Of a DNA stretch of 38,325 nt, positions 9,601 through 17,550 are shown one piece after another. Positions within the stretch are counted from its first letter, which is position 1; each line of letters starts with the position of its first letter. A program made the position numbers and the translations under genes. The notes below the pieces were generated by a model. It did not search any database and had not been told where the DNA came from. It saw only the letters and a list, made by a program, of their open reading frames with translations. This stretch comes from Gammaproteobacteria bacterium (GTDB taxonomy: Bacteria > Pseudomonadota > Gammaproteobacteria > UBA6429 > Thiohalophilaceae), in contig JAHECZ010000025.1 of the NCBI GenBank assembly GCA_024641475.1, positions 1 to 38,325 of the forward strand. The letters run 5' to 3'.

Positions 9601-10029
9601 ATGCAAATTGGTGTGGAATCATCCCGGGCGGTGGACAACAAGCGTATCTTTGTTATCGATGATGACGAAATTACCCGTGCCATCCTGCAATTTATGTTGC
9701 ACGACGAAAACGAAACACATGAATTGGCGAGCATCGACGCAGCGCTGCAAAAGGCCGAACAACAGGGTACGCCTGATTTGATATTACTGGGTGAAGGTAT
9801 CGTGAAAAATGCCAGCCTGACGATGTTATCTACATTAAAATCCAGATTTAATCGGGTTAAACTTATCGTGGTCTTGACAGACAAAACCGATCCGCTGGCG
9901 GCACAGGCGCGTCAACAAGGCGCTGACGATGTGCTGTTTAAACCGCTTACCGTAGAAACAACCCGCAAACAGGTTGATCGCCTGTTGGGACGTAACACCC
10001 ATAGCATTATCCCGATTTACGCCAACTGA
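9601..10029 (+). CDS. Receiver-domain protein lacking the phospho-acceptor Asp
   Basis: 142-residue single-domain protein with a CheY/receiver fold pattern. The acidic pocket IDDDE is at residues 19-23, the conserved Thr at 93 (VVLTDK), and the conserved Lys at 114 (LFKPL). At the phospho-acceptor position, where LILLD is expected, it reads LILLG (Gly64), so ordinary aspartyl phosphorylation is unlikely. There is no output domain. It leads the draT-draG operon (9 bases before draT) with a CAGGAG ribosome site. It may act as a phosphorylation-independent adaptor; no specific function can be given. Confidence 0.75.
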   Translation: MQIGVESSRAVDNKRIFVIDDDEITRAILQFMLHDENETHELASIDAALQKAEQQGTPDLILLGEGIVKNASLTMLSTLKSRFNRVKLIVVLTDKTDPLAAQARQQGADDVLFKPLTVETTRKQVDRLLGRNTHSIIPIYAN

Positions 10030-10038
10030 TTTTTACGT

Positions 10039-10842
10039 ATGTATTCGTATGGAACCGGCTATGGTGTAAATCTGGTGGGACTGCCAGCCGGTTTGCTGGC
10101 AAGCATCGCCTTCAATGATTTTCCACTGTCGTTGCATATTGCCGGTGTTCGTGAAAATCACATGAGATTGTTTAACGAACTTGGAGCTTGTGTCGACGTC
10201 AAACAGGCAGCCAGCTGTTTTGATAATTACATGCAGGAAATATTTCTGCTGCATGAGACCAGCACTGCAATAGCGAATACCGGCAAACGACGCTTCCACA
10301 GCAGTTATCGTCGCCTGTTATCCGGCTGGGGTTTTGATACCAATAGTCGCGAGGGGGCGGTACTCAAGGCCTGGGTCGAAAGTCGTTTTGGCATTTATCC
10401 GGTATTTCACAAGGTACCGTTGACCAGAGTATCATCATCAGGCTGGAGCAATTACCTCGACGAAAAGTTTTCAAGCCGGTTTCATAACAACAATATTTTC
10501 ACCCAGCTGGATCTGCTCTATGAATTTTGTCAGTGGTCATTGCCAAGATGGCATGGCAAAAATCGCCATCTACGTTTATATCGCGGCATCAATGATTTTA
10601 GCGAAGATGGCATATTGCAGAAAAATCCCTGCAATGAAATCATATTACGTATGAACAATCTTGTATCGTTTACCGCGCAGCGCAACATTGCCTGTGAATT
10701 TGGTGACTACCTGCTCGATGTGAATGTACCCAAAGTCAAAATTCTGTTTTACAGTGAGTTATTACTCGAACATGCCCTGAAAGGTGAAAGCGAATATTTG
10801 GTGATCGGCGGTGACTACCGGGTCACATCCAGCTTTATATAA
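10039..10842 (+). CDS. draT: DraT, NAD+-dinitrogen-reductase ADP-ribosyltransferase
   Basis: 267 residues, the usual length of DraT. It transfers ADP-ribose from NAD+ to a single Arg of NifH, shutting nitrogenase off after ammonium or darkness shock. Candidate catalytic elements of the R-S-E class are visible: LYRGIND with R182, LVSFT with S210, and the E-x-E motif E250-S-E252. The start is MYSYGTGYGVNLVGLP. It precedes draG by 35 bases and lies in a NifA-linked operon divergent from its target nifH. Confidence 0.92.
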   Translation: MYSYGTGYGVNLVGLPAGLLASIAFNDFPLSLHIAGVRENHMRLFNELGACVDVKQAASCFDNYMQEIFLLHETSTAIANTGKRRFHSSYRRLLSGWGFDTNSREGAVLKAWVESRFGIYPVFHKVPLTRVSSSGWSNYLDEKFSSRFHNNNIFTQLDLLYEFCQWSLPRWHGKNRHLRLYRGINDFSEDGILQKNPCNEIILRMNNLVSFTAQRNIACEFGDYLLDVNVPKVKILFYSELLLEHALKGESEYLVIGGDYRVTSSFI

Positions 10843-10877
10843 TCAACAGCTCTGAAATAAATAATAAGGAAACAGGC

Positions 10878-11786
10878 TTGTTTAATACTACTGATTGGGA
10901 AGATATCCAGCGTCGCACTCTGGGCGCTTATATTGGTTTGGCCGTTGGTGATGCGCTCGGCGCCACCGTGGAATTTATGACAGCACGTGAAATTGAAGTT
11001 CAATATGGAGTACATCGCACCATGATTGGCGGTGGCTGGTTGAAACTCAAACCTGGACAAATAACCGATGATACCCAGATGTCATTAGCACTCGGTGATG
11101 CCTTACTGCATCCAGGCGCATGGAAAGTACAGCATATCGCCAACGCCTTCGTCACCTGGCTCAAGAGCAGACCGGTCGATGTCGGTAATACCTGTCGGCG
11201 AGGCATTCAACGTTATATCGCCGACGGAAGCCTAAGCGCCCCTGCCAATGAAGGCGATGCCGGTAATGGCGCCTGCATGCGCAACTTGCCGGTCAGTATT
11301 GCCACACTGGGCAATAACAAACAGTTTGAAAAATGGACGCTGGCACAAGCCCGGTTAACCCATCAACATCCACTCTCGGATGCCGGCACATTAGCATTAG
11401 GACGGATGACACAACAATTGATTCAGGGCAACGGCATTAAAGCCTGTCGTGTTGAAGCCAATCAACTTGTCCAGCAATATCCGTTATTTCGTTTTGAACC
11501 TTACCCACGTCGGGCCAGTGCCTACATCGTCGATACCGTGCAAACGGTGTTATATTATTTTTTCCGCAGCGACAGTTATGAATCCTGTGTAACGCAGGTA
11601 ATTAATCGTGGTGAAGATGCCGATACGACTGGCGCATTAGCCGGCATGTTATGCGGCGCTGCGTATGGTATTGAATCGATTCCTTCATACTGGATTAACA
11701 AACTGGATAAAAATATCGTCCAACAGATAACCAGACAAAGTGACGCATTACTCCAACTCGTGCGCACAAAGAACACAAATACATAG
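10878..11786 (+). CDS. draG: DraG, ADP-ribosyl-[dinitrogen reductase] hydrolase
   Basis: 302-residue ADP-ribosylglycohydrolase that removes ADP-ribose from NifH and reactivates it. The dinuclear Mn site is visible as TDDTQ at residues 63-67 and GEDADTTGALAG at 245-256. The GLAVGDALGATVEF start is typical of the family. The start codon is TTG at 10878, with AAGGA 7-8 bases upstream; no suitable ATG lies nearby, and the TTG start may lower expression relative to draT. nifO follows after 10 bases. Confidence 0.93.
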   Translation: MFNTTDWEDIQRRTLGAYIGLAVGDALGATVEFMTAREIEVQYGVHRTMIGGGWLKLKPGQITDDTQMSLALGDALLHPGAWKVQHIANAFVTWLKSRPVDVGNTCRRGIQRYIADGSLSAPANEGDAGNGACMRNLPVSIATLGNNKQFEKWTLAQARLTHQHPLSDAGTLALGRMTQQLIQGNGIKACRVEANQLVQQYPLFRFEPYPRRASAYIVDTVQTVLYYFFRSDSYESCVTQVINRGEDADTTGALAGMLCGAAYGIESIPSYWINKLDKNIVQQITRQSDALLQLVRTKNTNT

Positions 11787-11796
11787 GCAAACACCG

Positions 11797-12210
11797 ATGT
11801 CCACTATCATATTTTATGAAAAACCCGGTTGTGCGAATAATTCACGCCAGAAACTATTGTTAAAAAATGCTGGCTATACCGTCATTGCACGCGATCTGTT
11901 AACCGAGCCGTGGACACGCCAACGCTTGCGTGAATTCTTCGGTGACCTGCCGGTAACTGCGTGGTTTAATCCTGCTGCACCTCGTATCAAATCAGGTGAA
12001 ATCGTCCCGGAACATTTTAATGCCGGGACGGCAATAACGTTGATGCTCACAGATACCCTGTTAATCCGTCGACCTTTAATGGAATATAACAACAAATGCA
12101 TCGCCGGATTTGATGCCCGGCGCGTTGATGACTGGCTGGGTATGCCGTTACTCGCATCCGACAAAGATGACATACAGACCTGTCAACGCCGTGAAACCGA
12201 TGCAATCTAG
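11797..12210 (+). CDS. nifO: NifO-like nitrogenase-associated protein (ArsC/Spx fold)
   Basis: 137-residue thioredoxin-fold protein of the ArsC-like nitrogenase-associated family. It begins MSTIIFYEKPGCANN with C12 at the ArsC catalytic position, and the WFNPAAPRIKSGEIVPE and LLIRRPLM segments match the family. NifO has been linked to molybdenum allocation between nitrogenase and nitrate reductase in Azotobacter, but its chemistry is unclear. ATG at 11797 is chosen because the upstream reading overlaps draG. No arsenate genes are nearby. Confidence 0.82.
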   Translation: MSTIIFYEKPGCANNSRQKLLLKNAGYTVIARDLLTEPWTRQRLREFFGDLPVTAWFNPAAPRIKSGEIVPEHFNAGTAITLMLTDTLLIRRPLMEYNNKCIAGFDARRVDDWLGMPLLASDKDDIQTCQRRETDAI

Positions 12211-12243
12211 CACAGAATTCCAACATGGCAACACCGGTGCCCT

Positions 12244-13869
12244 ATGAATCCAGCCGATATTATTTTTACGTATCATGAACGCACCAAACACCATCTCAGT
12301 CGTTACGCGACCGGGCCGGAAACGCTTGACTGGGACGCGCAACCCAACGCGTTTCGGGAATTCGCCGGAAGTCCAACAATAACCTTACCGCTGCGTGCGG
12401 ATAGTGTGTTAACCCGCTTTGCGGATTTATTTGCCGCCCCGGGAATGACGCCACCGCATCCGGTCAACATAGAATCGCTGAGCATATTACTGGAACTGTC
12501 TTTCGGATTATCCGCATGGAAAGAGTATGGTCCGGATCGCTGGGCCTTACGTTGCAATCCTTCTTCCGGGAATTTACACCCCACCGAAGCTTATGTGGTG
12601 TGTCGTGCCATGCCGGGACTGGATGCTGGCGTCTACCATTATCTGAGTCGCGATCATATTCTGGAACAGCGTCACTCTGGAATTACGATTGCAGATAACA
12701 CAGAACACATCCCGATATGGATTGGCTTGTCTTCGATTCATTGGCGTGAAGCGTGGAAATACGGTGAACGTGCCTTCCGGTATTGCCAGCTGGATATCGG
12801 TCATGCGCTGGGCGCGCTACGCTATGCCGCCGCCGCACTTGGTTGGCAAATTCAACTCGTGGATAATTGCGATTCGGGAAAACTTGCGCAGCTGCTCGGG
12901 CTGGATCGTAAAACGGATTTTCTCTCCGCCGAGCATGAAGACCCCGATGCATTACTCGCAATTCTTCCGAATACAACTCTGCCTGATGCAACGCGGGTAC
13001 CGGTTATACCCGCCAACAGTTCAGACAAATGGCAAGGTCAAGCCAATATACTGGATCCTCATCCACTGTATCGCTGGCCTATCATCAATGAAGTTGCCAC
13101 CGCCACGCAGGCGAACACACCGGCAACTGACACCCCAATCCATGATCCAGATCCAACATTCACGCCGACATGCACATCCCCGGCCGTGACAATCATCCGG
13201 CAGCGTCGCAGCGCACAACACTTTGATCGAAATTACAGCATGAACACCGCTGATTTTTTTCAACTGCTGGAGAGTTTGTTACCGCATCAAGGTGTACCCA
13301 TGGATCTGTGGAATTTTTCGCCACGAATCCATCCGATCATTTTCGTCAATCGCGTCGAAGGCGTTGAGCCCGGCGTGTATCTCTTGCTCCGCGATAATGC
13401 CATGCAATCGGCACTACGTCAGGCCATGGATACGACTTTCATCTGGGCACGCCTCGATGCGGCGCCCGCGCAGTTGCCATTATGGCAACTGATCGCCGGC
13501 GACGGCAGCAAACTGTTTCGTACACTGCATTGCCATCAGGCGATCGGCGCCGATAGTTGTTTCGCCGTGGGGATGCTGACGGAATTCGACAATGTCGTAC
13601 GGAGCGAACCCTGGCGTTACCGGCAGTTACATTGGGAGGCCGGATTATTAGGTCAGATATTGTATCTGCAGGCGGAGAGTCTGGGATTACGCGGAACCGG
13701 CATCGGTTGTTATTTTGACGACGCTGTACACGAACTATTGGGACTAAACACCAAAACGTTTCAAACGCTCTACCACTTTACGGTCGGACGTCCATTGATC
13801 GACACCCGCATCACCACCCTGCCACCTTATGCACACCGGCATGAACCAACCAATGAGGATACTGTATGA
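12244..13869 (+). CDS. Tandem-domain SagB/ThcOx-type FMN oxidoreductase
   Basis: 541 residues made of two nitroreductase-like halves. The first (about 1-235) has CNPSSGNLHPTEAY and GERAFRYCQLDIGHALGALRYAAAALG, both typical of SagB-type dehydrogenases. The second (about 310-535) begins IIRQRRSAQHFD and has HWEAGLLGQILYLQAESLGLRGTGIG. In peptide natural-product clusters this family oxidises azolines to azoles, but no precursor peptide or cyclodehydratase is visible here. It is therefore better called an FMN-dependent oxidoreductase of unknown substrate. It shares an ATGA overlap with the ankyrin gene. The ribosome site at the ATG is weak. Confidence 0.8.
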   Translation: MNPADIIFTYHERTKHHLSRYATGPETLDWDAQPNAFREFAGSPTITLPLRADSVLTRFADLFAAPGMTPPHPVNIESLSILLELSFGLSAWKEYGPDRWALRCNPSSGNLHPTEAYVVCRAMPGLDAGVYHYLSRDHILEQRHSGITIADNTEHIPIWIGLSSIHWREAWKYGERAFRYCQLDIGHALGALRYAAAALGWQIQLVDNCDSGKLAQLLGLDRKTDFLSAEHEDPDALLAILPNTTLPDATRVPVIPANSSDKWQGQANILDPHPLYRWPIINEVATATQANTPATDTPIHDPDPTFTPTCTSPAVTIIRQRRSAQHFDRNYSMNTADFFQLLESLLPHQGVPMDLWNFSPRIHPIIFVNRVEGVEPGVYLLLRDNAMQSALRQAMDTTFIWARLDAAPAQLPLWQLIAGDGSKLFRTLHCHQAIGADSCFAVGMLTEFDNVVRSEPWRYRQLHWEAGLLGQILYLQAESLGLRGTGIGCYFDDAVHELLGLNTKTFQTLYHFTVGRPLIDTRITTLPPYAHRHEPTNEDTV

Positions 13870-14315
13870 ACGAACCACGCTTGCACACCTGGCTACAGGA
13901 ACATCACTTCTCAGTCGATGATATCAACGCCCTGGGTGAATCCGGTCTCACACCACTGATGCGCGCTGCCCGTCAAGGTGATGCGGATATGATTCACACG
14001 TTACTGCGTAACGGTGCCCAATTGGCGGCACGCAATGCCGATGGCAATAACGCCCTATGGTTTGCCTGCGTCGGCGAACATCTGGACATCATAGCGTTAC
14101 TTGTCACTGCCGGGATCGATATCAACAATCAAAATGACAATGGCGCCACCGCGTTGATGTATGCATCGTCCACCGGTAAGGAGTCCGTCCTCAAGACTCT
14201 GCTCAATACCGGTGCCGATACCACACTCAAGTCGTTGGACGATTACACCGCACTGGATGTCGCCGCGACGATTGGATGCCTGCAACTACTCCGCAATAAC
14301 CAGACGAAGAGTTAA
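13866..14315 (+). CDS. Ankyrin-repeat protein
   Basis: 149-residue soluble protein consisting of roughly four ankyrin repeats. Recognisable consensus stretches are GLTPLMRAARQGDADMIHTLL (about 27-47), GNNALWFACVGEHLDIIALLV and GATALMYASSTGKESVLKTLL. There is no signal peptide. Its start codon overlaps the SagB-like gene stop (ATGA), so the two are translationally coupled and probably interact. It probably works as a protein-binding adaptor. The stop codon overlaps the stop of the convergent SIR2-like gene. Confidence 0.85.
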   Translation: MNEPRLHTWLQEHHFSVDDINALGESGLTPLMRAARQGDADMIHTLLRNGAQLAARNADGNNALWFACVGEHLDIIALLVTAGIDINNQNDNGATALMYASSTGKESVLKTLLNTGADTTLKSLDDYTALDVAATIGCLQLLRNNQTKS

Positions 14316-15178
14316 CTCGCTGCACGGACCTCGTGCGGCGAGTCATGCAGTAACGCTGCAACAAATTCCGCCAATGATATATCAAGGCGTTCGATATTCT
14401 GCTCAACCAGAAAACGTTTCTCATTGCGGGTTGGCTCTTCCGGCAATACTGCCCAATGCTGCGCCGATGAGCGCTTGATGATTTGTCGGGCAAAACTGCG
14501 TTCGAGTTGGTTCGAAAAACGACAACCTAAAAAGACAAAACTCCGGCCACGGCGAATCGTCTGCACCTGTTGCGGAATCGGCGTTTGAATATCAATCTCG
14601 GTGAGCACTTCAACATAATCTGAATCGGATACCAAATAATTTTTCTCCGGCATCACGCCACCTATCGGTTTGTATAACAAGGTCGACCACTGCGCTGCCT
14701 CGGTCTCACTTGCGGCACTGCCATCGGCATGATAGAACTGCACCCATTTACCGAAATGTTCTGCCTGACTCAGGCCTTGGACCTCACCCCAATTACCGGC
14801 ACGCGCTTGCTGCAAGGCCAATTCCATCGCGCCGTCATACCACACATCGACAACTAACGGTAAGTTTGACAATGCGGCGAGATAACGATGCAAGTCAGTG
14901 GGTTGCGCTGCCGTCGCAAACGCCTCATTCATCAGGTTTACCACGGTTTTACGATGTTTGAAATTTTCGATGAACTGCGCCGCCGCGGTCAGATTATTAC
15001 GAATTTTGTGCGGCACGCTGGCTTTGGCAACCAGACGCTGCACCAGCTCTTCGGGTGTGCCCGGTACAGCAGCGTTAACGCTATCGAGTTTCAATATGCT
15101 CGGACCGAGATACGGAATAATCTGGCCTGCGGCCAGACCTGCCGCAATCCTGGTTGCTGTACCGGTAGTAACATTCAT
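14312..15178 (-). CDS. SIR2-like protein with degenerate catalytic positions
   Basis: 288 residues. The N-terminal IIPYLGPS (20-27) resembles the glycine loop of SIR2_2 proteins. WYDGAMELAL (113-122) aligns with the TNYD-dllE block, YKPIGG (169-174) with the K-x-HG block, and FVFLGCRFSNQLERSFA (about 213-229) with the late GySlsD block. The Asn of TNYD is Trp here and the catalytic His of HG is Ile172, so NAD hydrolysis is doubtful. It could bind NAD or ADP-ribose instead. AAGGGG precedes the ATG, which overlaps the upstream gene stop. It is last in the nifB operon. Confidence 0.65.
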   Translation of the reverse strand: MNVTTGTATRIAAGLAAGQIIPYLGPSILKLDSVNAAVPGTPEELVQRLVAKASVPHKIRNNLTAAAQFIENFKHRKTVVNLMNEAFATAAQPTDLHRYLAALSNLPLVVDVWYDGAMELALQQARAGNWGEVQGLSQAEHFGKWVQFYHADGSAASETEAAQWSTLLYKPIGGVMPEKNYLVSDSDYVEVLTEIDIQTPIPQQVQTIRRGRSFVFLGCRFSNQLERSFARQIIKRSSAQHWAVLPEEPTRNEKRFLVEQNIERLDISLAEFVAALLHDSPHEVRAAS

Positions 15179-15408
15179 GAGCTTGCCCCTTTGCCGTTGT
15201 TCCAGGGTGCCTTGGCGGTACTGAGCAGTTCACGCGGCATTCTAAACAAACCGCGACCGCCGGATAAACTCTCATAGGTATTCAGCGTGGTATTGCTCAG
15301 ATGATTAAACCATTCCTGCGCTGTAATCGCCGCTGGTCGCTCGCCAATTTCAGTAACACTGCCATTTGGTGCGAAACGCACATGGATCATAACTTGTTCA
15401 GTTTGCAT
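15175..15408 (-). CDS. Small conserved-looking protein, unknown function
   Basis: 77 residues starting MQTEQVMIHVRFAPNG, with EWFNHLSNTTLNTYESLSGGRGLFRMPREL in the centre. I do not recognise the family. There are no cysteines, no membrane segment and no signal peptide. The ribosome site AGGAGAG is strong and its stop overlaps the start of the SIR2-like gene (ATGA), which argues that it is a real, co-translated partner of that protein. It lies 64 bases downstream of a [2Fe-2S] ferredoxin. Confidence 0.7.
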   Translation of the reverse strand: MQTEQVMIHVRFAPNGSVTEIGERPAAITAQEWFNHLSNTTLNTYESLSGGRGLFRMPRELLSTAKAPWNNGKGASS

Positions 15409-15472
15409 GACAACTCTCCTGTTGATGACTATTCAATACAAATTAGCTACGCTGAAATCCTGTTACCGATAC

Positions 15473-15769
15473 TTAAACAAAGTCGAGCAATTCCACCGTG
15501 ACATTCTCTGCCCCGATGATCGTTTGACACGCCAGGCGTGACTTGGAACCGACCCCGACAACCGCATCGAGTCGTTCGTTCTCAACACGTTGAATCTTTG
15601 ACAAACTTTTACGGCCGTCCAGAACAAATACATGACAAGAACCGCACTCCGCCTTCGCATCGCATTTGTGCGCAATTTCCTCACCGCTGGCCAGAATGAC
15701 ATCCAGCAAGCGCGCGCCGGTTTCCGCTTGAAAAGTTTTGCCCGATGGCATAATCGTTAACGTTGGCAT
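15473..15769 (-). CDS. [2Fe-2S] ferredoxin of the nifB operon
   Basis: 98-residue adrenodoxin/plant-like ferredoxin with ligands C36-x5-C42-x2-C45 and C81. The x5 spacing is that of vertebrate/Isc-type rather than FeSII-type proteins. The N-terminus MPTLTIMPSGKTFQAETG is typical. It is probably an electron carrier for cofactor synthesis or for a neighbouring enzyme. A GAGGAG ribosome site is present. It is separated from the DegT-like gene by a palindromic repeat, so it could be on a differently processed part of the message. Confidence 0.88.
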   Translation of the reverse strand: MPTLTIMPSGKTFQAETGARLLDVILASGEEIAHKCDAKAECGSCHVFVLDGRKSLSKIQRVENERLDAVVGVGSKSRLACQTIIGAENVTVELLDFV

Positions 15770-15798
15770 ATCACATCTCCTCTATAATAATTAACACC

Positions 15799-15877
15799 GT
15801 AGGTTGGGCTGAGCGAAGCGATGCCCAACATGATTGTTTAATATTCGTTGGGCTTTACTTCGCTCACCCCAACCTAC
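15799..15877. repeat. GTAGGTTGGG-type palindromic repeat, copy 3
   Basis: A 79-base element with outer ends GTAGGTTGGG and CCCCAACCTAC. Two inner hairpin units contain the complementary words GAGCGAAGCGA and TTCGCTC. It lies between the DegT-like gene and the [2Fe-2S] ferredoxin gene. It has the same design as the copies at 6652 and 8211, so it is a multi-copy intergenic element of this genome. Confidence 0.82.
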
Positions 15878-15881
15878 CCAA

Positions 15882-17033
15882 TTACAAATAAATGGCGGAG
15901 CCCGCGCCGATATTGATCGAGGCATCCTTGGCAGTCTGCACGATAAAGGCGACATGTTCTTCGGATAAATGCGCATGAAATGGCAAAGCCAGGATCCGAT
16001 CCGCGACTTTCTCGGTCACCAGACATTCGCCTTTACGATGTCCTTTGTCCTTATAGTAGTGTTGCAAATACATCGGCTGACAATATGCCACCGCACCGAC
16101 CGATTCGGTATGCATGTCCTCGATGATCGCATCACGACTACTGCGCGTGAAGCGCGTACCCAGATGCACCAGATAGACAAACCAGTTGACTTCATCCACA
16201 TCCGGGGCGATATACGGATCCTTGATCCCTTCGAATGATTTCACGAAGTCATAGTAATAACCTTCTACGACCTTGCGTTGTGCCAGAATCGCATCGATAC
16301 GGCGCAATTGCGCCAGACCCAATGCGGCACTGACATCGCTCAATGCGGCCTGATAAGGCAAATGCGCACCGATGCTCAACGAGAAACGTTCGTCGCTACG
16401 GCGTTGTCGGTGATAGCGCAAGATGCTGGCGAGTTCTCTGTCATCCGTCAGGATCATGCCGCCTTCACCACACACCAGGGGTCCGGGCTGCGAGAAATCG
16501 AAAATCGCGCAATCGCCAAAACTACCGACGCGTTTGCCTTGGTAACGTGATCCAATTGCTTCGGTGGAATCTTCCAATAAAACCAAGGCATGTTGCGTCG
16601 CCAATTCACGCAAGGCTTGCCACGCAGCGGGATGACCGTTGGTATTCCCTGCCAGAATGGCCTTGGTCTTCGTTGTGAACTTGCTTTTGGCTTTTTCCGG
16701 CGACAAGGTACCGGAATAATAATCGATATCGGCAAACACCGGGGTCGCACCCAATAATGCAATCGCGTGACCGATTTGATGCCAGGAATACGCCGACAGA
16801 ATGACTTCATCACCGGCGCCAATCCGGCAGGCTTGCAAACAGAGCAATAACGCCTGGGTGCCACTCGTGGTGGCAACAGCATATTTGCGGCCGACATAGG
16901 CGGCAAATTCCGCTTCGAATGCTTCCACGACAGGACCACCGGATAATTGCGGTGACTTGAGTGTCGCCATTACCGCATCCAGTTCGTCGGTACTGATATC
17001 CGGATCGGATAAAGGAATCCAGCCTTCGCTCAT
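15882..17033 (-). CDS. DegT/DnrJ/EryC1/StrS-fold protein lacking the PLP lysine
   Basis: 383 residues with the fold-type I sugar-aminotransferase pattern: TTSGTQALLLCL (55-66), GDEVILSAYSW, GATPVFADID, TKAILAGNTNGHPA, LEDSTEAIGSRYQGKRVGSFGD (about 153-174) and GEGGMI. In active members a Lys five residues before GEGG binds PLP. Here the segment reads SQPGPLVCGEGG with Gly184, and no nearby Lys can replace it. It is thus probably not a transaminase. ATG at 17033 has GAGGTCAG upstream and overlaps the previous gene stop (ATGA). It is embedded in the nifB-nifS operon rather than among sugar genes. Confidence 0.8.
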   Translation of the reverse strand: MSEGWIPLSDPDISTDELDAVMATLKSPQLSGGPVVEAFEAEFAAYVGRKYAVATTSGTQALLLCLQACRIGAGDEVILSAYSWHQIGHAIALLGATPVFADIDYYSGTLSPEKAKSKFTTKTKAILAGNTNGHPAAWQALRELATQHALVLLEDSTEAIGSRYQGKRVGSFGDCAIFDFSQPGPLVCGEGGMILTDDRELASILRYHRQRRSDERFSLSIGAHLPYQAALSDVSAALGLAQLRRIDAILAQRKVVEGYYYDFVKSFEGIKDPYIAPDVDEVNWFVYLVHLGTRFTRSSRDAIIEDMHTESVGAVAYCQPMYLQHYYKDKGHRKGECLVTEKVADRILALPFHAHLSEEHVAFIVQTAKDASINIGAGSAIYL

Positions 17034-17305
17034 ACTGACCTCGCCCGGCGCATCGCCAGCACAATACCGGTAGCACAAGTCGGATCCTGCGTCATAGTCC
17101 AGCAATGATCGCGGCCATCGACCAGATACAATTCAAAATCCGGATTGACTTTATACGGTGTCGCATCGACATTCATGTCGCTAACATCACAGCGTGTCAG
17201 TGACACACCTGGAAAACGCGTGCGAAACACCGGCAAGGCATGCGACGAGGCATCTGCCAGCAGAAATTCTTCGATTCGATCCAGTTCGGTTGTTGTCAAT
17301 GCCAT
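17030..17305 (-). CDS. Small nif-operon protein (DUF6129-like)
   Basis: 91 residues starting MALTTTELDRIEEFLL, with a Cys at 39 (LTRCDVSDMN), PYKVNPDFELYLVDGRDHCW and a basic tail. From memory this resembles the DUF6129 proteins found next to nifT in gammaproteobacterial nif clusters; the match should be treated as tentative. No function is known. It starts 4 bases after nifT and overlaps the DegT-like start by ATGA, so all three are co-translated. Confidence 0.72.
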   Translation of the reverse strand: MALTTTELDRIEEFLLADASSHALPVFRTRFPGVSLTRCDVSDMNVDATPYKVNPDFELYLVDGRDHCWTMTQDPTCATGIVLAMRRARSV

Positions 17306-17309
17306 GGGT

Positions 17310-17519
17310 TCATCCTCCGACTTTGCGTGCCTCGACGGTCAACGGCAGCGGTGTATCCGCGGCCAGTGCCGGGAGTTGCAGTTGCCAGCCATTCGCCAGT
17401 GTGACGCAGCCACCCCACATCGCAGGATTTTCCATCGAAACAATCGGTTCCTCGAGATCTTTTTTGGGAACATAGGCAGACAATTGGCCTTTCGCATCTT
17501 TACGTATCATGACTTTCAT
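17310..17519 (-). CDS. nifT: NifT/FixU family protein
   Basis: 69-residue protein with the NifT pattern: MKVMIRKDAKGQLSAYVPKKDLEEPIV, a WGG(C)VTLANGWQL centre and a hydrophilic end. Although widely conserved, deletion in other diazotrophs gives little phenotype and its role is unknown. ATG at 17519 is chosen because AAGGTAG precedes it and the family starts there; a longer reading to 17567 overlaps nifS. It lies 31 bases after nifS. Confidence 0.92.
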   Translation of the reverse strand: MKVMIRKDAKGQLSAYVPKKDLEEPIVSMENPAMWGGCVTLANGWQLQLPALAADTPLPLTVEARKVGG

Positions 17520-17550
17520 CGTTGTTCTACCTTTCGTTGACTTCGTTGCA

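Noticed and set aside
11797-12210. Arsenate reductase
   Set aside because: The fold is ArsC-like, but the position after draG and the nif-type sequence fit NifO, with no ars genes around.
12244-13869. Azole-peptide biosynthesis cluster around the SagB-like gene
   Set aside because: No cyclodehydratase, precursor peptide or export gene is nearby; only the oxidoreductase fold is supported.
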